A stretch of DNA of 64,000 nucleotides from Manis javanica (lineage: Eukaryota; Chordata; Mammalia; Pholidota; Manidae). Under the pieces are notes generated by a model. The model made no database searches and was not told the origin of the DNA. It worked only from the letters and a program-made list of their open reading frames with translations. Below are positions 1 through 10,562 of the stretch, one piece after another. Made by a program: the position numbers and the translations under genes. Positions within the stretch are counted from its first letter, which is position 1. Every line of letters starts with the position of its first letter. Location: NCBI RefSeq assembly GCF_040802235.1, contig NC_133161.1, forward strand, positions 105,541,001-105,605,000, in the 5' to 3' direction.

Positions 1-124
1 ACCTACAGGTTATAATTTTGTAGATACATATATAACATATAGAATGTTATATATATAACACAGATATATATGTGTGTGTGTGTATATATATATATATATG
101 TACCTACTGGTTATAATTTTGTAG
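1..124. repeat. 23-bp direct repeat around a TA/TG microsatellite
   Basis: Bases 1-23 recur at 102-124 with one mismatch (ACAG versus ACTG near the start). The intervening 78 bases are mostly TA and TG dinucleotides. This looks like a local duplication or slippage event around a microsatellite. The left copy may extend outside the window. Confidence 0.7.
34..100. repeat. TA/TG dinucleotide microsatellite
   Basis: Alternating TA runs, a block of six TG units and a second TA run give an interrupted pure purine-pyrimidine alternation. It is a likely length polymorphism and is prone to non-B DNA. Confidence 0.8.
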
Positions 125-879
125 CCCTTACTTGATAAACATTTCATATCTTTGGAGGCATTGACCACTCCCTTTCATGTTATCAAAAGAAGAAACTAGA
201 CACTATATGGAAAATTTCCCAATAGCCGCAGCAGACACTTTCCAGCCTCATTACTGAGAACTCCAAATCATGGAAATGAGTGTATTAGCCTACATAGAAT
301 ATTCCAAGCCAGTGATTGTAAATCGGCTCTGTGGAATAAAATTAAATTGATTACCTATTCCAATGAAGGAAATGGTAAACTCTAGGTATCTTCTAATCAT
401 TTTCAAATGAACATCACTGCTCGCTTTTCACCCAACCACCAGTCTCACTCATTGCTTTTTCTAAAGCAAGGTGAGAGGAGAGAAGGGTGCTGAGTCATTA
501 GCCTGTACAGTGTCATGTAGTGCATGAGCCTTTATTCATTAAAAGCCATCTTCACTAAAAATTATCTGCTTTATAGCAAAGATTCATCTGAAATATATCA
601 CAATTTTTAGTTTCTATTTTTTCTACCAGTGAATACTGGAAATATTTTATATACATTTAGCAACATTTTCTGACTTCTATTTCAGAAGCTGGGATGGCCC
701 AGCCACCCATCTATTTGTGTGTAAGTTTCTGTGCTTGCACAATTACTATGTAAATACATTGTCTGGGATGGATATTTACATATATTATATTCACTGTAAA
801 CCCACATCCTGATTCATATTTTTGCTTTATAATTTTTCAGGTTATATTCAAATAAAGCTGATTTCAATACCCATGCTTC
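125..879. other. Unassigned AT-rich stretch
   Basis: I recognise no repeat family, exon or RNA gene here. Open frames are short and there is no CpG enrichment. Confidence 0.5.
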
Positions 880-988
880 ATTTATTCATTCATTTAATCA
901 CCCTTCATCCTGTCGAGCTTACATGCCAGGCAGAGTGACACAGAATGGAAGATACATTTCCTCTCTTCAAAGAGTTTATGTGTTAGTT
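880..988 (-). repeat. Probable L2 3' end (minus)
   Basis: The TTCATTCATT-type start, then CATGCCAGGCA and then AAGAGTTTATGTGTTAG follow the inverted 3' tail of the old LINE L2. The match is partial and short, so an unrelated origin is possible. Confidence 0.45.
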
Positions 989-1830
989 GTGGGAAAGTAA
1001 AATATGGGTAAACTCCATTGCTCATGCATCTTTCCTTTCTTATTTTATTGAGGAAAAGCATGAGGAAGACACAAAAATTAAACTCTTGCTTTTACAGGCC
1101 AAGAACTACCCAGCCTCCTATCCATGTTCTCTTGGTACCAGGAGGCATGTTTCGTCCCTGGTATATATGACTCTTATCAGCCTGTGTTACAATAGCCTGG
1201 TCTACTTCGCTTTCATCATAGTCTTTGACTTAGTTTACTAAGTTAGGACAAAATAGCACGTAATTCATACTACTTTTCTGTCAAAGAATTTGTGTCTCTA
1301 TGAAGGAAAAGTATTAACCTGAAAACTCTGTATATGTATACAAAAATATAATATTCAAATTGTTATACATTCCCCTTAACCAGTTTTTCTAAAGCAGAAA
1401 TTAACATGAATAAAAGAAGATGGAAAAAGATAGTCTAATACCACCTGCATATCACAAGATAAAAAGATTTCATCATGATTTAATATAGGTAGTCCTTTAT
1501 TTTTTCAGATGTTTCGCCAAAAGTCGATGAGCATGTGACTGTCCCCTCCTGCTTGAAACTGTTTTTCTTTATTACATCTCTCTTTAATTATTTTAGTTCT
1601 ACTTCCATTTGATAATCCACAATTGAAACTGTAATAATGAAGATAAATGATAAGGCGAACAGAGAAACAAAACTTGGCTTTTGTAATCCCTTCATTGTTT
1701 CTCATCTCCAGTCCTCTGAACTGCCTTCAGTTTTGTGTACCCATAACCACCATGGAAGAATGTCCCACAGCTGTTATGAGGAGGAAGAATTCGTGATTCT
1801 AGCATAGATGGCTTCTTTCTGTCTTCACTG
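989..1830. other. Unassigned stretch
   Basis: AT-rich sequence with no recognised repeat. The open frames at 987-1241 (+) and 1505-1705 (-) have no visible domain, signal or codon pattern and are taken as chance. Confidence 0.5.
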
Positions 1831-2884
1831 GGCATGCAGAGTGCTCCCTCCCCTCCACCTCATCCCCAATACCTCAGTGTCTCCTCCTGTCTCATCAATG
1901 CTACATCCACTCCTTTCAGAGCCCAGACACCCAAACCATTAGCCCCCCTCCTGTCTTCATTCCTTTCAACTGGCGCCCTTGTCCCCCAGCCCCTGCCAAC
2001 AGAGAAGCAAAACTCTTGAGGACAGCCCCCTGCCCCTCCGCGGGGGCCAGCGCCTCCACTAGAGGGCACTGTAGCTCATCTCTACCCACATCTTCCTCAT
2101 CTCTCCTTCCTCTGCTACTGAGACAGCCTCCTGGAAACGCTCTCTGGTCTCACTGGCCCCCTAACCCGCCCCTCCCGTACCTCTCCAGTCTGTTTCTGCA
2201 CGTTTCCAGGCAGCATGTGTCCTCTGGGCCCCTAATTACTGACTGTCGGTATACTCTGTTGGCTTCTGCTAAATGGGATCCTTTTCCCATTCTTAACCCC
2301 CTGTTCTTCTTTACCATTTCTATGGTTCTGACTGCTAACTTTTCCCTAGAAAACTCCAGTCACATTTCTAATTCTGATTTATTTCTCGAGAGTCAGATAA
2401 GGAGGGTTCACTGTTGTTCCCCAACACATGTTCACATATATGTCTGATGAGCACGTGGCAGAGTAGAGACAGTGCACCTCTCTTGACATCCCATCGATGA
2501 GGTGTGTTGCCTCTTTTCTACCCCCTGGGCTAGCCTGTAACCACTTTGTCTATTAAGTATAAAGAAGTAGTTCTGTGCAAGTAATGTGAGGCCAATTCCG
2601 GACCTGGCCTTCAAGGGGCCTGGCTGCCTGTGCCGTGGCCCCTGAGAGGCAAGCCCCCGCAAGGGAAGTGCATCCTCCCTGAGACCACCTCATGGGGGAA
2701 GCCCACCAGCCAGCCTTTGGCCGGAGCCCCTGCTGTCGCAGTGCAGCACGAGAGATCCTAAACAGGCAGTGCCAGCGGATCCCAGACCACATGCGCCCTT
2801 GGGGGAGAGTAATACATCCTTGTTTTAAGGCACTAGGTTTTAGGCTGGTTTGCTTCAGAGCCGCAGATACCAGGTCAGGCCCCT
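1831..2884. other. C/T-rich, GC-richer unassigned segment
   Basis: About 600 bases of CCT-rich sequence are followed by a GC-richer block to about 2840. Frames are open on both strands (143 codons at 2016-2447) because CCT/CTC repeats contain few stops, so this is not evidence of a gene. Some stretches resemble L2, but I cannot align them convincingly. The block contains the CTCF-like motif annotated separately. Confidence 0.45.
2056..2069 (+). promoter_or_regulatory. CTCF-like core motif
   Basis: CCACTAGAGGGCAC fits the published CTCF core CCASYAGRKGGCRS at every position. CTCF is the zinc-finger insulator and loop-anchor protein. A sequence match alone does not show occupancy. Confidence 0.5.
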
Positions 2885-3565
2885 AAACTCAAATATTCAA
2901 AACGGAATTCATTATCTTGGCTCTCTCACCAAAAAGTATTCTTACTGCAGTGTTCCCAGATTCCTTTAATACCACCATCACAATCATGGGGCTTGTGGGA
3001 TCCACAAAAATGTTCTTCTCTTCTTCCATCGTCGCCACAATGATACAATCATTTAGTCCTACTAATTGTGTTTTCAGAACATCCCTGAACTACTGTCTCC
3101 TTTCTGTTCCATCAACACTGGCTTAGTTCTCAGCGCAGGCCCTGTGCACTCTCCTAATCTATTCCAACAGCTCCGAACAGGTCACCTGTTTCTAGTACAA
3201 AGAATGGATCACAACGAGCAGGTGCTAGAGAATTACTGGTTCCAGAGCATCATCACTAATTTTCATGGTCTCATTTCCAGCCCCATTTCTCCTGAGTTCA
3301 TAATACTCACCCATAATCTTCCTGATCGGTACTTCCTGAATGTTTTCATGTACTTTTTTACCTCTAACACTTTGCAGATGCTGTTTTGTTTGTTTGCTGA
3401 GTTCCTACTCAAATGTGCATATTTTAACCTTTCTCCTATTGTCTTAGTCAGAATTGGTTATTTCCTCACTCAGGTCTCCATAGCAATTTCTGCACATTAC
3501 TTTGAAGCTCCCACTGTGCCTCGAATTGTAGTAAGTCTTCTCTGGGGCTTTCCTCCTTGTAGTGC
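2885..3565 (+). repeat. L2 LINE fragment
   Basis: The segment opens with CCTAAACTCAAATATTCAAA and GAATTCATTATCTTGGC, matching the L2 stretch normally reading CTAAACTCAACATGTCC and following. Its later part (CTACTCAAATG, CCATAGCAATTTCTGCAC) matches the L2 3' region in the right order. L2 is an ancient, inactive LINE shared by all mammals. The 184-codon frame at 3066-3620 lies mostly inside it and is not a gene. Confidence 0.65.
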
Positions 3566-3820
3566 TGGGAATCCCATAGTCCAGGAAACCTCTCAGTGTC
3601 AGACAAAACTGGATCGATAGTTGGTCCCCCTAACAAAAATGGCTACAAATATTACAATTTGTATTTGCATCCAAGTCCTAGAACATGTGAAGCTCATGTT
3701 TAGGGGGGGAAAGGAAGAAAGAGGGACAGAGCTATCTTGTTTTTATCCAATTTTTCTTAAAATTATATTTGCATAAATAGAAACATTGCCACTAATCTAA
3801 AACGAATCATGACTCCTAAA

Positions 3821-3990
3821 CAGTGTTTCTCAAAGTGTATAATGCAGATGACCAGACTCACCAGGGAGCTTGTTAAAAATTCATATTCCACCCAGCAACT
3901 CTTAAATCAAAATCTCCAAGTCCAGAACCAGAAATAAACATTTGTATGTGCAGGTGAATTAGGAGAATCGTCAGCTCTAAAATGTTCTTA
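3821..3990 (-). mobile_element. MER5A-like hAT-Charlie MITE
   Basis: The order CAGTGTTTCTCAAAGTG, CACCAGGGAGCTTGTTA, AAATTCATATTCC, then a weak complementary end with AGCTCTAAAATGTTCTT follows the non-autonomous hAT-Charlie element MER5A read in reverse. The copy is old and degraded. It encodes nothing. Confidence 0.65.
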
Positions 3991-5250
3991 TGAGTGAGGA
4001 GACAATTTTTCCCCTTTACTATGAGAGAGGTATGTGTGTGTGTGATAGTACAAAATAGTTGAAAACTATTTTTCTCTAGAAGAATGTACCAGTCTTTTGC
4101 TATTATTTTTTTCCGTGTTGGGATGGACATTTGTGAAACTGTTCTCTTCATTCTGTGATCAACAGCTGGTGCTTGTAAGAAAGCCAGCCATGGTTAAAGT
4201 GTAGTTCTGTCCCTATATGTTGAGGCTGTAGTCACTCAGCAGGAATCTGATTCTCTGAACTCCGAACTATGATTGTTGTGTTCTCACCGTGGTGTGAACC
4301 TGAGAGGCAGCTGCTGGTACAGCTGCTAGAAGCCGAGAGCTCCCCAAGGCCCCCTGCTGCCCATAACATGGCAGCTTTCCAAGAGCAGCCGGATTTAGGA
4401 GGAGCCATCCCCAGACAGAATTCAGAGCAGGTGGGGAGAGAGATAAGGGGCAGAGGGTTTTGCAGCAGATTTTTCTCCTGATTTAAAATGTGAGGGAGTG
4501 GTGCGCTGCCTCTAGGTAGACAGCCAGTCATATCATTCAGACCTGAATGTTGATTTTGGTTTAAATGGTCCACCTTGGCTGCCTACACAGGTTACATTAA
4601 TTCAATCATTTTAATTCTATCAGTTAAGTAGTTGCCATGTAAATCAGATGTCTCTGAATAAGATGAGAAAAAGATTTGAGGCAACACTTTGGATAATACA
4701 GGTCAAGGAATCTGCTAGAGTTATGTTTGAACTGAAGTTATGTAGATGGAGTCTATACTGGCTGAATTCTCTCACAAACCACATTTAATGTAATTCATTG
4801 GAAACTGTCTGGATCCATAAAACCAAAGGTCTGTCTGCTGGAAGGGTTTTTCAATGCGTGGCTGGCCACTTTCAGGTTCACTTGTGATTACCAGGCGCTC
4901 TGTAATTTTGGAGACATGAAGCAAAATTTGCCAATGTGCTAAGCTCCTATCTCTAATGACTTCATGATCCTTGAGATTTCAGGGAGCTGCCAGAAAAGCC
5001 ACTTTCTGGATAGATGACCAAAGGGTTGAGAAGTTGCTGGAAAGACTTCACTCTGTTAGTCAAAGTAACACATGTCCTGAAAGAAAAGAAAGGCAACGGC
5101 TCCTTGTCCCAAGGCACTTGCTGCCACCAGTAGCCTGGCACATTCATTCATTTTAGCTGCAAAGGGACAGAAATGAGCAGGAAGGTGCTCCCTAGAGCTT
5201 CTGCCTCTGGTCCCAGACATCCACCAGTAGGGGCAGCAGGCATAGAGGTT
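3991..5250. other. Unassigned stretch with short GT run
   Basis: A (GT)6-like run lies near 4032-4044. A GC-richer block at about 4290-4460 gives open frames on both strands (113 codons minus, 70 plus) without recognisable motifs. Otherwise I see nothing. Confidence 0.45.
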
Positions 5251-5254
5251 AGGG

Positions 5255-5432
5255 AAGAAGACTGTTCACATCTCTGTCCATCACTCAGCTGTGAGCATCT
5301 TTGTTTCCTCAGTTGTTAAATGGGAACTATAGTACAATCCTCACAAAATTTTGGTGATTAAATGAAGTTATATACATAGAGAGCATGGCACTGATCAAGC
5401 CCTCAATAAATAGTGACTAGTTGCTATATTAA
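5255..5432 (+). repeat. MIR SINE (plus)
   Basis: The order TTTCCTCAGTTGTTAAATGG, GATTAAATGAAGTTATATAC, GAGCATGGCACTGATCAAG and CTCAATAAATAGTGACTA is the central core and 3' part of MIR, the ancient tRNA-derived mammalian SINE. Its Pol III promoter boxes are not preserved. Confidence 0.85.
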
Positions 5433-6020
5433 CATGACTATTATTGCATTTGCTTACATATCAGCAGCAGCAGCAACATTGAAATGATGAGAGTGAAGGG
5501 TCCACACTGGCTCTACTGTGGTGACTGTTTTCCTCGTTGGGTATATGTAGGTGATTAGTTAAAGAAGGAAGACTGGGTCTTCATTCCTGGCTTATGTTTT
5601 ATTCTTTGTAAATCCAGAGCTTGCTTCTTCTGTCACAGTGCCATTAATTGATGATAAATTTCCCCCTATATAACCATACCATATTAGCCACCAGCTGTCT
5701 CGCCCAAGTTTGTAACTAGATCATTATTAGAAAACATAATAAAATTCCAAAGGAACTTTAAGAATTTGAACCATGTGACCTGAATAAACAACACACACTT
5801 GGAAGCTATAAATTTGCTGTCTTAATTAAATGCAAGCTTTCAAGCAAGACCTTTGGGATTTTTAAAATCATAATATGACTATAGATACATGTGAAAACAT
5901 ACGTCAGAATATTGTTAAAACTTTCAAAAGAGAAAAATAAGATGGACTTAAAACCCTGTAATAAGAATGCTGTAGTTTGTCGTGGTAGACAGGCACAGAT
6001 TTGATTCCTAGATTCACTCA
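5433..6020. other. Unassigned AT-rich stretch
   Basis: No recognised repeat or gene. A CAG trinucleotide run of four units lies near 5463-5474. Confidence 0.5.
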
Positions 6021-6200
6021 ACTACCAGCTTGTTTGTTGAGTGAGCTGCACACAAAACTTGCTGGAACTCAAGACTCCTTATTTATAAAACTGAGGTAGT
6101 AACACATGCCCTTAGGGCATTTCAGCATTAAGTGATATAATGTATTTTAAATGTCTAGTAAAATTGGCACATGAGTGAGAACAGCAGTTATTAGCTTTCT
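6021..6200 (+). repeat. MIR SINE, weak
   Basis: CTTATTTATAAAACTGAGGTAG, ATTAAGTGATATAATG and AATTGGCACATGAGTGAG keep the order and spacing of the MIR core on the plus strand but are quite diverged. Confidence 0.5.
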
Positions 6201-7299
6201 CTTTATCTACCAGGTATTAAATTATATTATTAAACAAACATGAATTAAGAGGATAATAAAGAAACATAAATATGAATAGAGATAAAAAAAATAAAAAGCC
6301 TGGAAATTCTAAAATTATGTAAAATAATATTGAATCTGATGATTTTCAAAATGATAAAGATTGGTTTAATTCATAAGTGATAAAAGGAAATATCAGAATT
6401 CATGATATATACAAATGAACTTCTAGTAAAGAGCTAAGCAGAAAAGAAAAATCAAATATAGGAAGATTACATAAAATCAGAGGCCTGAAGCCTTGAAAAT
6501 TTAAAGTTACAAAATATACAAATAAGAATAACATTTTACTATAAATAATTTAAAGTACTTTAAGTTAAATGTCACTAAAAAGTGATACATCAGACAAGGA
6601 AATATTTGTGTCTAATACTTAGCAAAAGAAAGAAAGTACGTCAGTTCTACAGATACTATAGCTATTTAATTCACACCAAATGATTTAGAGATATCCAAAG
6701 TGATCATGTAATATGGATAAGGACAAGATAAAGATATAAATGGAAATCAATACTGTATATGACAGCATTACCCAAATGGAAAATATTTGAGGCATAGTAT
6801 ACAATCCTCATTAATAACAATAACAACAACAAAAAGGTATAAAATATCCAGACTTTTAAAAAAATAAAAAATAAGTAGTATAAATATGAAGAGCACTAGA
6901 ATACTTTGTTAAGAGAGTTTAGGTCTGAATGAGTAAACACGCTATGTGTTTGGGTGGCCAATCGTGGTATCATAAAAATGTCAGCTTTTTCAAAAGCATT
7001 TACAGACTTCCTAGTCAAAACCCTAGTTACTTTTGAAAATTTGACTCATAATCTCAGCAAAGACTTTTAACATCAGCACCTGTGTTCAAGATGACAGTGA
7101 CTCAGGCATTCTGCTGCATTATGATTTGCACACGGATTGGTGCGCCCATTCTGGAGAAAACCTTGGCAGGAGGATCAGTCACAGGGCATTAGATCACGAG
7201 GCCCCTGAAATCCCAAGGAGATGGGTGGTGAGGCAGACCCAGGCCCCTGAAGAGAAATGCTTGTCACAAAAATACCTGGAAATACTCAGATAACCACGA
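6201..7299. other. A-rich sequence, possibly very old LINE
   Basis: The plus strand is strongly A-rich, as expected of a decayed plus-strand L1 or HAL1, but I cannot place it against a specific part of either. The block around 7090-7260 is GC-richer and also unassigned. Confidence 0.35.
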
Positions 7300-8015
7300 G
7301 TAGAGAAGTTATGTAACGAATGTGTTAAAATCATACAATGAATATTAAGCAGCTTCTAGAATCACATTTTCTAAGAATGGTTATTAAGATTAGAAAAGAG
7401 TCAATACATAAGAAAATGTGAAAAAAATGTAGGCTACAAAACTTTAAAATGAGAAATATAGAACACAGTACTTTAAATAAATCTGAAAATGTGCATTGAA
7501 AAATAACAATATATAGGAAAATGTACATCAAAGGTCAAGATGTTATGATTTTTAAATTATTTGCTTATCTTATATTGATAACATTTGTACAATAATAGTT
7601 TATTATTTCTGTTATAAGGAAAAAAGAAACACTATTTAAAATTTCCCAAATTTTAAAATAGGTCAATGGCAGCTTATGAGAGAGAAAATGAACTAATAAA
7701 CAAAATGTATTCAACAAATAAAGAAAGATAAACTAATACGTGGTTGTGGAGCTCATGACAAATTAAAATTATGTACATGTGCATATATGTAAATGTACAA
7801 ATACATACATGCATATGTGTGTTCACATGTGTTTTAAAAATATTATTATGAAAATGGTGTACTCAGAAGTTGCTGGTAGCATTGAAATTAGGTACATTAC
7901 ATCTTGTTTCCTGGGAGATGGATGGAGAATCTGACCACCAAATTATTGTTTTTCTAAACATATAGGTATAGTTGTAATACATCTGTTTTTATTAAACAAA
8001 TAAAACACATGTAAA
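7300..8015 (+). repeat. Probable old L1 3' region (plus)
   Basis: Short islands near 7330-7480 (GAATATTAAGCAGC, GAAAATGTG, GGCTACAAAACTT) and 7905-7960 (TGGGAGATGGATGG, then a T-rich part) follow the usual order of the ORF2 end and 3' UTR of very old L1 families. Divergence is high, so the family call is tentative. Confidence 0.4.
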
Positions 8016-9705
8016 GTCCATAAGTAAAATATCCTTCAATCCGTTTTCCTCTCAGTAGTATGACTCACTGGCCTACAATTCAGAGGGAGCTCAAAGGGAT
8101 GAGCAATGGTGCAGTCATTAGGAGTCGAAGAAAAGCAACACACTGGAAGAATAATGAAAGATAATTATATTTTATTTAATGCGATTGCTTCAAAGAGTCT
8201 GAAAGAGCATTTTTGCATGAACAGGTTAAAATCTTAGTGCTTGCATTAAAGTGAATTATAGCACTGGGAGTTAGGATTCCTCATTCCATGAAGCTGTTGA
8301 CTATGAAGCTATGAAAAAATAAAAAATAAGAAATTAAGCTAAGCAATCTTACCTCCCCAGACACAGCATTTTAATGAAGATTAAGTAATACAGATACTCC
8401 AAATTTCAAAATATAAGGGTCTCAAGCACTGCAATGAGGGGTCTGTTGTGGGCCTGATTCCTTTTTTTGTTTCATTGAGTTGTCTGACGCTATAGTTCCA
8501 TCCTGGTGGCATCTCCTTCAACCACTTAGAAAATATTTTGAATTTTTCTGATTAAACAAATATGTAGGCAGTGAAGGCAATCTCTTATTTATCTTAAAAT
8601 TGTAAATAGTTATTTGAAAAGTGCTACACTGGGGAGTGAGCAGTAGAATGGACAACCAGTAAAGAAAAAGAAATTTATTAAAACCATTTCAAACAAACAT
8701 CAGGGTTTCAAAGATGGGGACTGTGCCATGGTACTTTTAATGTGATTGCAGAACCAAGCACGGTGCTTAGCATGTAATCAGAGGTAAACAAGTGTTTAGG
8801 GATGGAACACCATGCTTGTTTTATGTATCGTGCAAAACACTTAGGAGGACACTGCTGTTAGGAAGATCATGAAGTCTGTGTGTCATTCGGTCACTCTGAG
8901 CAAACAACCCAGACCACTTCTGTGTGACTGGAGAAAGAGGACTGAAAAATAGCTTTGGGGCCAACCTTCATGACATACATTTGACAGCAATAATATTCAT
9001 TTATTTTAAATTATATTTAATGACAAATTATGTCTATGAAGTTTGATGAATGGTCCCTGGCAACTGTGTACTTTTATCACTGTATTTGTATGCCTTGATA
9101 AATAGGATATGGAAAAAAAATCTTGCTTCAACTATCTCTGTTAATTACTTCATTCCTTCCAGAAGAAGATCATTTCTGTTATGAATATAATTTATAAAGC
9201 ATTCTAATTTAGATAATTTTGAAATAGCTAGATTAAGGAAAAGGGGGAAACTACTGGCTCAAGCCTGCAAAATATATGTAGTCTTAAAACATTACCTTAT
9301 GTTAAAGGAAGTGTGTTTTCGAAAGCTATATAATTGATGTTTTTCTATCTCCTATTGGCATTAGATCCTCAAATAATTTTTTCCTCAAAAGCAAAATGAA
9401 CAATTAAACTGAATTTTTTAATTTTTACAAATTACTGTATTTATACATTATGGTGATATCTTTACTTTTCAATTTATATAAGAATATACATGAAATTTGA
9501 GATTACATGTTTCTTTCCTTCTCTTTCTTTTACTTCTATTTCTTGACTCTGAGTCCCTCAGTTGCCATTTCTCTAAAAATATGAGATGCTTTTCCTTGGA
9601 TGAGGGATTTTTCAGAGATGTGCAGAAAGAGTGTGGCAGGAAGAGATATCCTTTATCTTACCAATCCGTGAGTGTTCAAATAAGAAAACATACCTCCTTT
9701 ACAGT
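8016..9705. other. Unassigned AT-rich stretch
   Basis: No repeat family, exon, CpG cluster or RNA gene recognised in this interval. It reads as unique intergenic or intronic DNA. Confidence 0.5.
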
Positions 9706-9860
9706 CTGCGCGCAGTAGTCGGGAACACCAGGGGGCGGGCACTTTGGTCAGAGTCCTCACGCGGGACCCCCGTGCTCAGAGCCCGTGCCTGCAGCTAAGC
9801 CGGTCCGTGTTGATTGTCCGTTGTTCTCGTTTCCTCATGCCGGTTCCCCAAACTGAATGT
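9706..9860. promoter_or_regulatory. Small CpG cluster in AT-rich DNA
   Basis: About fourteen CpG dinucleotides fall within roughly 150 bases, including GCGCGC, GGGGGCGGGC, CACGCGGGAC and CCGGTCCG, in a region otherwise nearly free of CpG. In mammalian germline DNA such retention suggests an unmethylated or recently acquired segment, or selection. No TATA or splice-like structure is convincing, so promoter activity is inference. A CTCF-like motif sits inside it. Confidence 0.45.
9725..9738 (+). promoter_or_regulatory. CTCF-like motif, 13 of 14
   Basis: ACACCAGGGGGCGG fits the CTCF core CCASYAGRKGGCRS except at the first base. It sits in the CpG cluster and has the same orientation as the motif at 2056. 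Confidence 0.45.
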
Positions 9861-10132
9861 GCTGATTTAAGCCCTTAGGCAATGTTCAACACTGTCGTTA
9901 GTGCAACAAAACCACATGTGTGTGCAGCCCTAGGACTTGTGACCATTCCAGCAAGGTGGGGGGTTGATAACCACCCCGCATTGTGAAGAGTGAGCTTGCT
10001 GATCTGTAATGAAAACACGCACGCAGGAGGCACATTTAAGCTTTGCAAGTAAATCGTTTCAAGTTCTTTAGCAGCATTTATATACTGGGAAATATAATGC
10101 CAATAATAAATCAGTCTCATTTCTGCATTACG
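9861..10132. other. Unassigned stretch
   Basis: No recognised feature. The CpG density falls back to background. Confidence 0.4.
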
Positions 10133-10288
10133 TATTAAATATATGTGGTATTAAAACTTTGTTCTTCAGAAAACATTTTAGTTGTTTTTCCACTAAGTTA
10201 TAGTGGCCCTTATTAAATATATCTGGTATTAAAACTTTGTTCTTCAAAAAATATTTTAGTTGTTTTTCCACTTATTGATAGTGTCCTT
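10133..10288. repeat. Two-copy 78-bp tandem duplication
   Basis: TATTAAATATATGTGGTATT opens copy 1 at 10133, and the near-identical TATTAAATATATCTGGTATT opens copy 2 at 10211. The shared block runs through AAAACTTTGTTCTTCA and TTTTAGTTGTTTTTCCACT. I count about eight differences in 78 bases, so the duplication is not recent. Confidence 0.9.
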
Positions 10289-10424
10289 CCTGCTATTTTT
10301 ATCAAAGCCATACATATTCCCCTGTATTTCTAAAAGGCAGAATTGAACAAGTATAGTTTTCAGGAAACTGCCAGAGGAAATTAAGACACAAATTCGTGTG
10401 TAGAGTCAAACAGAGCAGGTTTTG
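10289..10424. other. Unassigned spacer
   Basis: No recognised feature between the tandem duplication and the MIR. Confidence 0.4.
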
Positions 10425-10562
10425 AGTCTCAGCGGCACTACCTAGTTGCTGAGTCCAACAGCTGCAGTTCCCTGATCAGCAAAATGGTTATAATGACTTC
10501 ATGGGCTCATGGTCAGAGATAAAGAAATTGCAAGTATTCAGGAAATACTAACTGCTGCTGTT
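10425..10562 (+). repeat. MIR SINE (plus)
   Basis: TTGAGTCTCAGCGGCACTAC, CAGTTCCCTGATCAGCAAAATGG and TAATGACTTCATGGGC match the MIR core in order. The 3' tail is degraded. Confidence 0.65.

Noticed and set aside
2016-2447. 143-codon frame with Ser/Pro-rich start
   Set aside because: CCT/CTC-rich DNA is poor in stop codons on both strands. No motif, signal peptide or splice site supports a gene.
3066-3620. 184-codon plus-strand frame with hydrophobic segments
   Set aside because: It lies almost wholly inside an L2 fragment in a frame unrelated to the L2 polyprotein.
5221-5236. CTCF-like CCACCAGTAGGGGCAG
   Set aside because: One G short of the core spacing, so it does not fit the motif properly.
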